Assembly: GCF_002086735.1 (NCBI RefSeq)
Contig: NZ_MVIJ01000003.1
Location: 147,980-211,979, forward strand
Direction: 5' to 3'
Length of the DNA: 64,000 nt
Origin: Mycobacterium scrofulaceum
GTDB taxonomy: Bacteria > Actinomycetota > Actinomycetes > Mycobacteriales > Mycobacteriaceae
The notes beneath the pieces are model-generated. The model was not told the origin of the DNA. It made no database searches and saw nothing but the letters and a program-made list of their open reading frames with translations. Of this stretch, positions 44,957-53,219 are shown piece after piece. The position numbers were made by a program, and so were the translations under genes. How positions within the stretch are numbered: the stretch's first letter is position 1; each line of letters begins with the position of its first letter.

Positions 44957-44979
44957 CAACTGAGCAAATAGTTCAGTTG
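44957..44979. promoter_or_regulatory. Inverted repeat CAACTGA-N9-TCAGTTG
   Basis: Perfect 7-bp arms with a 9-nt AT-rich centre (GCAAATAGT) in the 157-nt gap between the oxidoreductase and the Lrp gene. Size and AT-rich core fit Lrp/AsnC sites, so it is the likely binding site of the adjacent regulator. Confidence 0.6.
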
Positions 44980-45011
44980 TACAGGTAAAACAACTTAGTG
45001 GGGTGACTCGA

Positions 45012-45512
45012 ATGTTCAGCATTGATCGGCTCGACGTCGATCTGCTCGAGATGCTCGCGCGCGACGCGCGGGCCGGAGTCCTGGAACTGGCGTCCAGGCT
45101 GGGCATTTCGCGTAACACCGTGCAATCCCGGCTGAAGCGACTCGAAGAGGGCGGGCTGGTCGCCGGCTACCGCCCCGAACTCGACCTCGCACGGATCGGA
45201 ATCGCCACGCAGGCCTTCATCGGACTCGAGGTGCAACAGGGCCGCCTCGGCCCAATCGTGGAAGCTCTCATCGGGATACCTCAGGTGCTGGAGATCCACG
45301 CGACCACAGGGCGCGAAGATCTTCTGGTCCGCGTCGCTACCGAGACACAGGCCGGACTCCAACAGTTGATCGAGCAGGTGGTCGGTATTCCGGGGGTGGT
45401 GCACTCGACGACGACGTTGGCGCTGACGACTCCGCTGACCTTTCGGGCCGTGCCGCTGCTCAAGGACATGACGCGCAACGCGGGTTGGGGACGGTCGACG
45501 CCGAAGGATTGA
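45012..45512 (+). CDS. Lrp/AsnC family regulator
   Basis: A 166-residue Lrp-type regulator: winged HTH (LDVDLLEMLARDARAGVLEL, ASRLGISRNTVQSRLKRLEE) and a C-terminal RAM domain with the dimer strands (GIATQAFIGLEVQQG, EIHATTGREDLLVRV). It probably senses an amino acid and controls the divergent 2-oxoacid oxidoreductase. The ATG at 45012 follows a GGGG stretch; a GTG at 45003 would add three residues. Confidence 0.85.
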   Translation: MFSIDRLDVDLLEMLARDARAGVLELASRLGISRNTVQSRLKRLEEGGLVAGYRPELDLARIGIATQAFIGLEVQQGRLGPIVEALIGIPQVLEIHATTGREDLLVRVATETQAGLQQLIEQVVGIPGVVHSTTTLALTTPLTFRAVPLLKDMTRNAGWGRSTPKD

Positions 45513-45572
45513 GGGGTCGGCGGTCGGGGCTGGTTCGCTGTCAGCACCGTACCGGCGGGCAAGGGTTACCTA

Positions 45573-45609
45573 TTGAACACATATTATGCAATCTGTACTA
45601 TCCATAGTA
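45573..45609 (+). promoter_or_regulatory. Promoter TTGAAC-N17-TACTAT with overlapping operator
   Basis: TTGAAC (45573-45578) and TACTAT (45596-45601) are exactly 17 nt apart. The -10 box is itself the left arm of the perfect inverted repeat TACTAT-CC-ATAGTA (45596-45609), so a regulator bound here would cover the start of transcription. It lies in the 311-nt gap before the oxygenase operon, with a leader of about 215 nt. The IclR protein encoded in this operon is the obvious candidate. Confidence 0.65.
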
Positions 45610-45823
45610 GACGTTTCGTCATCTGAGCTGACTTATTCGTACCCGCGGGGCCAACGAACGGAGAGTTGCGACCAGGCATGGGTATCGATCCCGTCGTTGT
45701 GGGACAGGCGTTGTCCAACGTAGCCCCCGATCATAGGACCCAACTCATTTGCAGCTCATGTCTTCCTGCAGAGAGCGGTCCTGCCACCAAGGGGGCGTTG
45801 CCCCGTTGCAGAAGGAAGGTGTC

Positions 45824-47227
45824 ATGACCGACCAGTCCGTGGTCCTCGATGAGGTTCGCCGAGGCATGATCCCGGCCCACATCTATAACGACCGGGAGAT
45901 CTATGAGTTGGAGAAGCAGCACATCTTCGCCCGGGCGTGGATTTTCGTCGGCCACGAATCGGAGATCGCACAGCCAGGAGACTATGTCGTGCGGCGGATT
46001 CTCGAGGACTCGTTCATCATCACCCGCGACGAAAACGGCAATGTCTGTGCGCATTTCAACATGTGTCTGCACCGCGGCATGCAGGTATGCCGGGCGGAGA
46101 TGGGCAACGCCTCGCACTTCCGTTGTCCGTATCACGGATGGTCCTACCGCAATGACGGCAGGATCGTGGGATTACCCTTCCATCAGGATGCTTACGGCGG
46201 CGAGGAAGGATTTGCCCGCAAGGGACAACGGCTTCTGCCGGCTCCCAACGTTGCCGTCTACAACGGCATGATCTTTCTCAGCCTGAACGCCCAGGCGCCG
46301 CCACTGGAAGATTACCTGGGGGACTTCCGGTTCTACCTCGACTTCTACACGCGGCAGAGCTCGCGTGGCATTGAGCTGCACGGACCACAACGCTGGCGGA
46401 TCAAGGCCAACTGGAAGATCGGCGCCGAGAACTTCGCCGGCGATATGTACCACACGCCCCAAACGCACACCTCGGTGGTCGAGATCGGGCTCTTTCGTGA
46501 GCCCAACGCGCAGAAGCGCAAAGAGGGCGCGCTGTACTGGGCCGGCAATGGCGGCGGAACCACCTACAAACTGCCTGACGGATCGTTGGTGGACCGGCTT
46601 CGGTACGTCGGCTATCCCGACCAGATGATCGAGCGGATGAAGCAGAGTTGGTCGCCGGAACAGATCGCCCTTATCGGTACCGACGGCTTCATGTTCAGTG
46701 CCGCAACGCTGTATCCCAACCTGTCATTCGTGCACAACTGGCCGAAGGTCGCCGACAGCGACGATGTGCTTCCGTTCATCACGCTGCGGCAGTGGCAGCC
46801 GATCAGCGAGGACGAGACCGAGGTGCTGTCATGGTTCGCCGTGGACGCCGACGCCCCGGAAGAGTTCAAGGCGCTGTCCTACAAGGCCTATCTCATGTGC
46901 TTCGGTAGTACCGGCATGTTCGAACAGGACGATGTCGAGAACTGGGTGTCGCTGACCAACACCGCGGCCGGCTCGATGGCGCGGCGATTACTGCTCAACA
47001 GCCGGATGGGTCTGCTCGCCGATGACTCGGAGGTAGCGCCTCCACTGCCTGCCGACCGATTCAGCGGACCGGGTATCGCCCGTCAAGGTTACAGCGAGTT
47101 CAATCAGCGAGAGCTCTTGCGGCGCTGGGCAAATGATCTACAAGCAGGTTCTGCTGAGACGGCACGCCCGGAACCATCCGACGGTGTGACGGTCAATGGC
47201 GGCCCCGGGACAGTGACGCGAGTATGA
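45824..47227 (+). CDS. Ring-hydroxylating dioxygenase, large (alpha) subunit
   Basis: A 467-residue Rieske non-haem iron oxygenase alpha subunit. The Rieske ligands are C81, H83, C101 and H104 (CLHRG, CPYHGW); the iron facial triad is in the segment with D207, H210 and H215 (NFAGDMYHTPQTH) plus Asp in QDDVENW. An alpha/beta enzyme with a [3Fe-4S] ferredoxin and FAD reductase fits the actinobacterial phthalate 3,4-dioxygenase and PAH dioxygenase group. The ATG has AAGGAAGG upstream. The product would be a cis-dihydrodiol for the SDR at 48116. An aromatic dicarboxylate such as phthalate is the most likely substrate, given the decarboxylase in the operon. Confidence 0.9.
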   Translation: MTDQSVVLDEVRRGMIPAHIYNDREIYELEKQHIFARAWIFVGHESEIAQPGDYVVRRILEDSFIITRDENGNVCAHFNMCLHRGMQVCRAEMGNASHFRCPYHGWSYRNDGRIVGLPFHQDAYGGEEGFARKGQRLLPAPNVAVYNGMIFLSLNAQAPPLEDYLGDFRFYLDFYTRQSSRGIELHGPQRWRIKANWKIGAENFAGDMYHTPQTHTSVVEIGLFREPNAQKRKEGALYWAGNGGGTTYKLPDGSLVDRLRYVGYPDQMIERMKQSWSPEQIALIGTDGFMFSAATLYPNLSFVHNWPKVADSDDVLPFITLRQWQPISEDETEVLSWFAVDADAPEEFKALSYKAYLMCFGSTGMFEQDDVENWVSLTNTAAGSMARRLLLNSRMGLLADDSEVAPPLPADRFSGPGIARQGYSEFNQRELLRRWANDLQAGSAETARPEPSDGVTVNGGPGTVTRV

Positions 47228-47811
47228 GCACCGCCCCCGACACCCATTCCAGCCGGTCCCGACTCGGAGGGTCGGCATCGCGCGTCACCCGGACAGGCAA
47301 GACACTGCGATTCGACGATGAGCGGCACCTGGTCGCCCACCAGTGGCTGGTGGACGAGTCCTATCTGCTGGACGCACAAGCGTATTCGCAGTGGCTCGAG
47401 GTTCTCTCTGAGGACATCCACTATCTGATGCCGGTCAGGGTCACGACGGCACTGGCCGCCGGCTACGACACTTCGCCTGGCATGGCACATTTCGATGAAG
47501 ACAAGTACTCGTTGTCTCGCCGGGTAGCCCGCTTCCTCACCGAACACGCCTGGACCGAGGATCCGCCGTCCCGGCTGCGCCACCACCTGTCGAACGTGCG
47601 GACCTTCGCTACCGACGACCCGGACCACCTGATCGTCGAGTCCGCCACCCTCCTGTTCCGGAGTAGAGGCGACGTGCGGGAAGGTGCCTTTCTATCCGCG
47701 GGCCGGGAGGACCTGCTGCGGCTCGAGGGCGAGCAGTGGCGGCTGGCCCGTCGCATCATCTCGGTCGACGAATCCGTCATCCGGATGCAGAATCTGGCGG
47801 TGTTTCTGTGA
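47224..47811 (+). CDS. Ring-hydroxylating dioxygenase, small (beta) subunit
   Basis: A 195-residue beta subunit of NTF2-like fold: VDESYLLDAQAYSQWLEVLS, DIHYLMPVRVTT, LRHHLSNVRTF and the closing LARRIISVDESVIRMQNLAVFL match the family. It has a structural role in the alpha3beta3 oxygenase. It overlaps the alpha gene by 4 nt (ATGA). The N-terminal 30 residues are Ser/Thr/Arg-rich and probably disordered. Confidence 0.9.
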   Translation: MSTAPDTHSSRSRLGGSASRVTRTGKTLRFDDERHLVAHQWLVDESYLLDAQAYSQWLEVLSEDIHYLMPVRVTTALAAGYDTSPGMAHFDEDKYSLSRRVARFLTEHAWTEDPPSRLRHHLSNVRTFATDDPDHLIVESATLLFRSRGDVREGAFLSAGREDLLRLEGEQWRLARRIISVDESVIRMQNLAVFL

Positions 47812-48119
47812 CGCCCCCCGAGCGTGAGCAGACTGGCTCGCCGGGCGCGGCACGCAGTGAGCTGCTCAAACATGTTGTCGGCGAACCGATCACAATCGGT
47901 AACGAGTTCAGTGAGGTGCGCCTCACCCGGGTCGATACCCGCAACGGCTCGCGGCTGCTGATCGAATCGCAGAAGTCCGGGCAGTGGGTGGCGCTGTGTC
48001 CTCTCGAAGTCGAGGCCCTGACGTGGCAGTCGACCGCGACATTCTCGGCAATGATCGGACACCCCTTCGGATCCCTGGTCGACGAGCGGTCGGGTCAGTC
48101 CGCTCCGGAGTCGTGGTGA
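47808..48119 (+). CDS. Small conserved-type protein of dioxygenase operons, unknown function
   Basis: A 103-residue protein starting with a GTG that overlaps the beta-subunit stop and ending in a 4-nt overlap with the diol dehydrogenase. After a disordered start (PPEREQTGSPGAARSELLK) it has a compact beta-rich part: EFSEVRLTRVDTRNG, LLIESQKSG and VALCPLEVEALTWQS. Similar small proteins, sometimes labelled dihydrodiol dehydrogenase without proof, stand in other actinobacterial dioxygenase operons, as far as I recall. It has no SDR features. An assembly or subunit-stability factor is a guess. Confidence 0.7.
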   Translation: MTPPEREQTGSPGAARSELLKHVVGEPITIGNEFSEVRLTRVDTRNGSRLLIESQKSGQWVALCPLEVEALTWQSTATFSAMIGHPFGSLVDERSGQSAPESW

Positions 48120-48922
48120 CCGGCTGGCTCACCGGTCGGCGGGCTCTTGTCGTGGGCGCCGGTTCGGGGATCGGCAGGGCGGTGGTCGACGCCTTCCTGG
48201 ATGAGGGTGCGCGCGTGGCTGTTCTGGAACGCGATGAGGAGAAGTGCTCGGCGCTGAGCGCCCAGCATCCCGACGTCCCCGTGGTGTGTGGCGATGCGAG
48301 CTTGCGCGCCGCCAATGACGCGGCCGTCGACGCCGCTGTCGAGGCGTTCGGCGGTCTGGACGTGCTGGTCAACTGCGTTGGGGTGTTCGACTTTTACCGC
48401 AGCATTGAAGAAATCGACGTGGACGTGCTCGACGAGGCATTCGACGAGATCTTTCGCGTCAACGTCAGAAGCTACCTGCATTCGGTCAAGGCGGCGCTTC
48501 CCGCGCTGCGTGAATCCGAGCGGCCCGCCATCGTGCTGACCGAGTCCACGTCCGGGTACTACGCGGGGCGAGGTGGGGTGCTCTACGTGGCTTCCAAATT
48601 CGCCGTCCGCGGATTGGTCACCGCGCTATCTCATGACCTGGCGCCGCAGATCAGGGTCAACGGTGTTGCCCCCGGCGCCACCCTGGGTACCGACCTTCGC
48701 GGCCTGGCCGTTCTGGGCATGGCGGACCGCAGCATCTCGAAAGTGCCCGGTCGTGCCGAAGAGATGTCGGCGCGCGTTCCCCTGCAGGTCGCCTTGTCCG
48801 CTGAGGACCACGCGTGGAGTTACGTTTTCCTGGCATCGCATCGCGCCCGTGGCATCACCGGCGACGTGATCCACCCCGACGGAGGCATGAGCGTTGCCGC
48901 GGCCCCGAGGAAGCGCAGTTGA
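48116..48922 (+). CDS. cis-Dihydrodiol dehydrogenase (SDR, BphB-like)
   Basis: A 268-residue SDR. VVGAGSGIGRAVVDAF binds NAD, NCVGVFDFY replaces NAG, and Ser/Tyr/Lys are in ESTSGYYAG and LYVASKFA. The C-terminal APGATLGTDLRGLAVLG and MADRSISKVPG resembles BphB/HcaB cis-dihydrodiol dehydrogenases. It rearomatises the dioxygenase product to a catechol with reduction of NAD. The GTG has GGAG 5 nt upstream and overlaps the previous stop. All five neighbours belong to the same dioxygenase system. Confidence 0.88.
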   Translation: MTGWLTGRRALVVGAGSGIGRAVVDAFLDEGARVAVLERDEEKCSALSAQHPDVPVVCGDASLRAANDAAVDAAVEAFGGLDVLVNCVGVFDFYRSIEEIDVDVLDEAFDEIFRVNVRSYLHSVKAALPALRESERPAIVLTESTSGYYAGRGGVLYVASKFAVRGLVTALSHDLAPQIRVNGVAPGATLGTDLRGLAVLGMADRSISKVPGRAEEMSARVPLQVALSAEDHAWSYVFLASHRARGITGDVIHPDGGMSVAAAPRKRS

Positions 48923-48959
48923 GCACTCGCACCGCACGATCGGAAGAGAGGGGACAACT

Positions 48960-49157
48960 ATGCCCAGACTCCACGCTGACTACCAGTCGTGCCAGGGTTA
49001 TGGCAACTGCGTAACCGGCGCTGCCGACACCTTCGATGTCGACGACGACGGCGTGGTGGTGCTGTTGCGCGACACCTTCGCAGAGCCTGAGCGCTCACGA
49101 ATCGAGGACGCGGTTGGCAGTTGCCCCGTGAACGCCCTGAGCATCGAGGCCGACTGA
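48960..49157 (+). CDS. [3Fe-4S]-type ferredoxin
   Basis: A 65-residue ferredoxin. The cluster pattern C11-x5-C17 ... C55-P lacks the middle cysteine of a [4Fe-4S] protein, as in the ferredoxins of actinobacterial phthalate and phenanthrene dioxygenases and of P450s. It carries electrons from the reductase encoded next to the Rieske oxygenase. The ATG follows GAGGGG. Overlap of 1 nt with the reductase (TGATG). Confidence 0.9.
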   Translation: MPRLHADYQSCQGYGNCVTGAADTFDVDDDGVVVLLRDTFAEPERSRIEDAVGSCPVNALSIEAD

Positions 49158-50401
49158 TGTCCGGGCAGACCGTCGTCATCGTGGGGTCGTCCGTCGGCGG
49201 AGTGCGCACCGCGAAGGCGCTACGATCCCAGGGCTTCGGCGGCCGAATCGTGTTGATCGGCCGCGAGAGCAATCTGCCCTACGACAAGCCGCCCCTCTCT
49301 AAGCAGTTCCTCGCAGGCTCGTGGGATCAGAGCCGGCTGACGATGCTCACCGCGGAGCAAGCCGACGAGGCCGGTATCGAACTGCGCCTCGGCAACGCAG
49401 CTGAGCAACTTGATCTTGCTGATCGAGCGGTGGTCCTCGCCGACGGCGCGCGCGTCCCATTCGACATCCTGGTCGTCGCCACCGGCGCTGATGCGCGACC
49501 GGCCCCGTGGCCGGTGGCCTCCGGCGTTTATCTCGTGCGGACGCTCGACGACAGCCGTGGACTGGCTCGCGCGCTGGCGGCCGCCGGACCGGTGGTAGTC
49601 GTGGGCGGCGGGTTCATCGGCGCCGAGGTGGCCTCGACTGCGCACGCCGCGGGGCGGAACGTGACCATCGTCGATCCGCTCACCGCGCCGATCGGCCGGA
49701 TCGTCGGGGCTGAACTCGGCGCCATCCTCACCAGCGTGCACGCGAGGCACGGGGTGCAGACGCGATTCGGCGCCGGTGTCGAGTCGGTCGATGGTCGCGA
49801 GGGCGATCTTCGCGTCACCCTAACGAGCAACGAGACGCTGCGCGCGGCCATCGTGGTCGTCGGTATTGGCGCCATCCCCAACGACGCCTGGCTATCCTCC
49901 TCCGGACTGCTGATCGACGATGGCGTGGTGTGCGACGAATTCTGCCGCGCGGTAGGGCATCCGGGCGTCTTCGCGGTCGGTGACGTGGTGCGCTGGCGTC
50001 ATCCTGGGCATAAGGAAGATGTACGCGTCGAGCACTGGACCAACGCCGCCGAGCAGGCCGCCTGTGTGGCCCACAACATCACCCACCCCGACGAACTGCG
50101 TTCCTACGCTCCGACCGAATACGTGTGGAGTGACCAGTACGACTGGAAGATACAAATCGCCGGGCGGCCGCACCGAGCGACGCTCGATCGGATCGTTGGC
50201 GACCTGGACGTCGACCCGCCGCAGAGTGCAGCAGTATTCGGCGATCAGGACGGGATGCTGACTGCGGCTGTCACCGTCAACTGGCCGAAGGCCTTGATGC
50301 TGTGCCGCAGAATGATTGGCGCGGGAACGACCGTCGCCGACTGCCTGGCGGAAGTGGAACGCTTACCGCAGCTCAACGTAGGCCAATCGGCCGGAGGGTG
50401 A
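49157..50401 (+). CDS. FAD-dependent ferredoxin reductase of the dioxygenase
   Basis: A 414-residue reductase of the BphA4/PhtAd type. VVIVGSSVGGVRTAKALRSQ binds FAD, VVVVGGGFIGAEVASTAHA binds NADH, and GVFAVGDVVRW is the second FAD contact; the C-terminal third (EHWTNAAEQAA onward) is the interface domain. It passes electrons from NADH to the ferredoxin. The start is fixed by the TGATG junction. Confidence 0.92.
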   Translation: MSGQTVVIVGSSVGGVRTAKALRSQGFGGRIVLIGRESNLPYDKPPLSKQFLAGSWDQSRLTMLTAEQADEAGIELRLGNAAEQLDLADRAVVLADGARVPFDILVVATGADARPAPWPVASGVYLVRTLDDSRGLARALAAAGPVVVVGGGFIGAEVASTAHAAGRNVTIVDPLTAPIGRIVGAELGAILTSVHARHGVQTRFGAGVESVDGREGDLRVTLTSNETLRAAIVVVGIGAIPNDAWLSSSGLLIDDGVVCDEFCRAVGHPGVFAVGDVVRWRHPGHKEDVRVEHWTNAAEQAACVAHNITHPDELRSYAPTEYVWSDQYDWKIQIAGRPHRATLDRIVGDLDVDPPQSAAVFGDQDGMLTAAVTVNWPKALMLCRRMIGAGTTVADCLAEVERLPQLNVGQSAGG

Positions 50402-50408
50402 TCACCGG

Positions 50409-51194
50409 ATGACTATGGAAGCAGAACCGATCGTTGCCCGGGCATACGGGCCGACACCCCAGTACCCCGTGGAATCGGTCGACAACGCCTTGCAGATCGT
50501 CATGCTCCTGGCGACCCGGAATGAACTCCGGCTTACCGATGTGAGCGCCTACCTCGGCGTGGCGAGTTCAACGGCGCACCGGCTACTCGCCATGCTGTCC
50601 TACCGCGGACTGATCCGCCAGGATCCGAAAACTAGGGCCTACCGTGTAGGACCGGGTCTGGATCTGCTCGCCTTCAGCGTGCTGCGCCAGCTGGATGTCC
50701 GCGACCGTGCCCGGCCGGTGTTGGAAAAACTGAACGCCGGTCTAAGGGAAACCGTGCATCTGGGAAGGCTGGAAGGCGCCGAGGTCGACTTCGTCGCCTC
50801 CATCGAGAGTCCGCAGGCGCTGCGGGTGTCTAACCGTCTGGGCGTGGCGATGCCCGCACACTGCACGTCGACCGGCAAGGCGTTGCTTTCCGCTCTTGGG
50901 CCCGGGGAGCTCGACCGGCTCTATCCCCACGCCGATCTGATCCAGATGACGCGGAATTCCATTGCATCGAGGGTGGCGCTCGATGCGGAGCTCGCCGAGG
51001 TGCGCAAGCGCGGGTATGCCATCAGTAATGAAGAGGGCGAGGTGGGCGTGATCTCCATCGCAGTAGCGCTGCGCGGCGGATCGTATGCCCTCAACGCATC
51101 GGTGCCCGTCAGCCGAATGACTAAGCGCTTGCGCAGAACAGTGCTCAGTGAGCTGATTGCTGCTACCGATGAGATCGATGGACTGCTGCCATGA
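50409..51194 (+). CDS. IclR family regulator
   Basis: A 261-residue IclR regulator. The N-terminal winged HTH (RLTDVSAYLGVASSTAHRLL, about 40-59) is followed by the ligand domain (STGKALLSALGPGEL, KRGYAISNEEGEVGVISIAV). It lies within the operon, 7 nt behind the reductase, and overlaps the decarboxylase by 4 nt, so it is made with the enzymes it probably controls. The 14-bp inverted repeat at the operon promoter is its likely site. Confidence 0.9.
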   Translation: MTMEAEPIVARAYGPTPQYPVESVDNALQIVMLLATRNELRLTDVSAYLGVASSTAHRLLAMLSYRGLIRQDPKTRAYRVGPGLDLLAFSVLRQLDVRDRARPVLEKLNAGLRETVHLGRLEGAEVDFVASIESPQALRVSNRLGVAMPAHCTSTGKALLSALGPGELDRLYPHADLIQMTRNSIASRVALDAELAEVRKRGYAISNEEGEVGVISIAVALRGGSYALNASVPVSRMTKRLRRTVLSELIAATDEIDGLLP

Positions 51195-52189
51195 ACCGGG
51201 CAGAGCGTCTCGAATTGACCTACGGTGGCGAACTTTATGACAGAACGCGTCGCCTCTACACGGGCGAGGTCGCACCTGAGGGTATACGGATGCGCTACCT
51301 GCACACCGCGATCGAAGACCTCTTCTGGCGCCAGGGCAAGTACGGCGAGTTCGACGTGGCCGAGTATTCGATGGGCGCATACCTGTCCACGGTTGACGAT
51401 CCCGATCGGCCTTTCGTCGCCCTCCCGGTCTTCCCGTCTCGGCTTTTCCGCCACTCCAGTGTCTACGTGCGCGACGACGCGAATGTGTCCGAGGCGGCCG
51501 ACCTCAACGCCGGCGTCATCGGGACCCCCGAATGGAGCATGACCGCCTCGTTGTGGATGCGCGGCATACTGGGCGAGCACCACGGTGTCGATCTCGCGTC
51601 GATCCGTTGGCGCACAGGTGGTCTCGAGGAGCCGGGTCGTCAGGAGAAGGCGCCGGTGACACCCCCTGCCTATTTCGACGTGTCCCGCATCGACGACGAG
51701 GACACCCTCAGCGAACAGCTGATCCGCGGTGAACTGGACGGACTGATCACAGCGCGTGCCCCACGGGCGTTCCTGCAAGGCGATCCGCGGATTCGACGGT
51801 TGTGGCCAGACTTCCGTGCCGTGGAGCGCGCCTATTTCGAGGCGACTCAGATTGTTCCGATCATGCATGTGGTGGTCGTCAAACGTTCGGTGTTGACCGC
51901 TCATCCATGGGTGGCCAACAACCTCGTCGATGCGTTCGAACGGGCCCGCAAACCCGTACAGCGGGAGCTTATCGACACCGCAGTCTGCACGACCAGCCTG
52001 ATATGGGAGTCCTCCTACGCGGAAGCAGAAAAAGACATTCTCGGCGATCCCTTCCGCTGCGGCGTCGCTGAGAACCTCGCCGCCCTACAGGCACTGCTGG
52101 CCTACGCGCACGAGCAGGGGTTCAGCGAACGCCCGCTGCGACTCGAGGATGTGTTCGTACCGTCGACCGTCAGCGCAGCGCGCGTGTAG
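51191..52189 (+). CDS. 4,5-dihydroxyphthalate decarboxylase family protein (Pht5-like)
   Basis: A 332-residue protein with the periplasmic-binding-protein-like fold of Pht5 decarboxylases, without signal peptide: LTYGGELYDRTRRLYTGEVA, EFDVAEYSMGAYLS, GVIGTPEWSMTASLWMRGIL and PIMHVVVVKRSVLTAHPWVA. Pht5 turns 4,5-dihydroxyphthalate into protocatechuate. Here the upstream oxygenase is of alpha/beta type, which in actinobacteria makes the 3,4-diol, so the regiochemistry is open. Overlap with the IclR gene shows co-translation. It is the last gene of the operon. Confidence 0.85.
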   Translation: MNRAERLELTYGGELYDRTRRLYTGEVAPEGIRMRYLHTAIEDLFWRQGKYGEFDVAEYSMGAYLSTVDDPDRPFVALPVFPSRLFRHSSVYVRDDANVSEAADLNAGVIGTPEWSMTASLWMRGILGEHHGVDLASIRWRTGGLEEPGRQEKAPVTPPAYFDVSRIDDEDTLSEQLIRGELDGLITARAPRAFLQGDPRIRRLWPDFRAVERAYFEATQIVPIMHVVVVKRSVLTAHPWVANNLVDAFERARKPVQRELIDTAVCTTSLIWESSYAEAEKDILGDPFRCGVAENLAALQALLAYAHEQGFSERPLRLEDVFVPSTVSAARV

Positions 52190-52210
52190 CCCCAACAAAC
52201 CCGCTGTGAC

Positions 52211-53191
52211 TCAGGCGAGTCCAAGGATCCTCTCGGCGGTCAGCACGCTGACCGCCGAAGTGACCGCGTCGGGGAGACCGGCGCCGAGCAGGGCCGCTCC
52301 TGCTGGTCGTTCGGCGATGGCGAACGGATAATCGGTGCCGACCACCACCCGATCTGCCCCGACCCGCCCGACCAGAGCCGCAACCGCGTCCTCGTCGAAG
52401 AGCAGCGAGTCGTAATAGAAGCGGCCGGCATAACTCGACGGACGGTCGCTGCAGTACGTCACTGCCGATGAGTTCTCCCAGAATCGCTCGATTCTCGGAA
52501 GCAGTGCCAGAAATGCACCTCCGCCGTGAGCGAGCAGAATGTCGAGGTTGGGATGGCGGTCAAGAACGCCGCCCATCACCAATGACGCTGCAGCCGTCGC
52601 CGTCTCAGCGCCCATTCCGATGGAATCGGCGAGACCGTGCTTCGTGAGCCGATCCGAACCCAGCACCTGCCACGGGTGTACAAAGACCAGAGCGCTGTGA
52701 TCGGCACAGGCCGCGAAGAAGGGATCCAGCGCGCGGTCGTCGAGATTAAGTCCGCGGACGTTCGAGCCGATCTCGACACCAGCGAGGCCGAGAACCTGCC
52801 GAATTTCGACGACCATCTCCGCGGCCCGGTCCGGGTCCTGCAGCGGGACTGTGCCCAGCCCGCTGAACCGCGCCGGATATGCGCGAACCGCGTCGGCGAT
52901 CCATTCGTTCTGCACCCGCGCCATCTCGGCCACGCCATCGGCGCTCAGACCATAAGAGAAAGTTATCGGTATGGGTGAAATAACCTGTCTTGCAACGCCG
53001 TCAGTCTCCATGTCGGCGAGTCGTCGCTCCAGGTTCCAGCATTGGTCCGTGATCGAACGAAAGTGCCGGTCGCCGAGCATGATATCGGCGCTACACGGAC
53101 CGGTTTCCACCAGTTCCAGCCAGGAACCCGCGAAGCGTCGGCCGAAGTTGGGTAGGGAGCGGGGCAGGCCATGGGTGTGGAGATCGATCAC
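52211..53191 (-). CDS. Amidohydrolase-family decarboxylase, ACMSD-like
   Basis: A 326-residue TIM-barrel amidohydrolase. The zinc ligands are H5 and H7 (DLHTHG), H172 (VHPW) and D287 (GTDYPF), with H222 (LLAHGGG) as the catalytic His, the ACMSD layout. The family decarboxylates carboxymuconate semialdehydes and dihydroxybenzoates. Beside a VOC extradiol dioxygenase and a hydroxymuconate semialdehyde dehydrogenase it could act as 5-carboxy-2-hydroxymuconate-6-semialdehyde decarboxylase. The GTG at 53191 is chosen for its AGGCG site and because the metal motif begins there; a reading to 53275 overlaps the MarR gene. Confidence 0.85.
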   Translation of the reverse strand: MIDLHTHGLPRSLPNFGRRFAGSWLELVETGPCSADIMLGDRHFRSITDQCWNLERRLADMETDGVARQVISPIPITFSYGLSADGVAEMARVQNEWIADAVRAYPARFSGLGTVPLQDPDRAAEMVVEIRQVLGLAGVEIGSNVRGLNLDDRALDPFFAACADHSALVFVHPWQVLGSDRLTKHGLADSIGMGAETATAAASLVMGGVLDRHPNLDILLAHGGGAFLALLPRIERFWENSSAVTYCSDRPSSYAGRFYYDSLLFDEDAVAALVGRVGADRVVVGTDYPFAIAERPAGAALLGAGLPDAVTSAVSVLTAERILGLA

Positions 53192-53219
53192 AATATCGCC
53201 TGAAAAGACGCCGGTAGTC

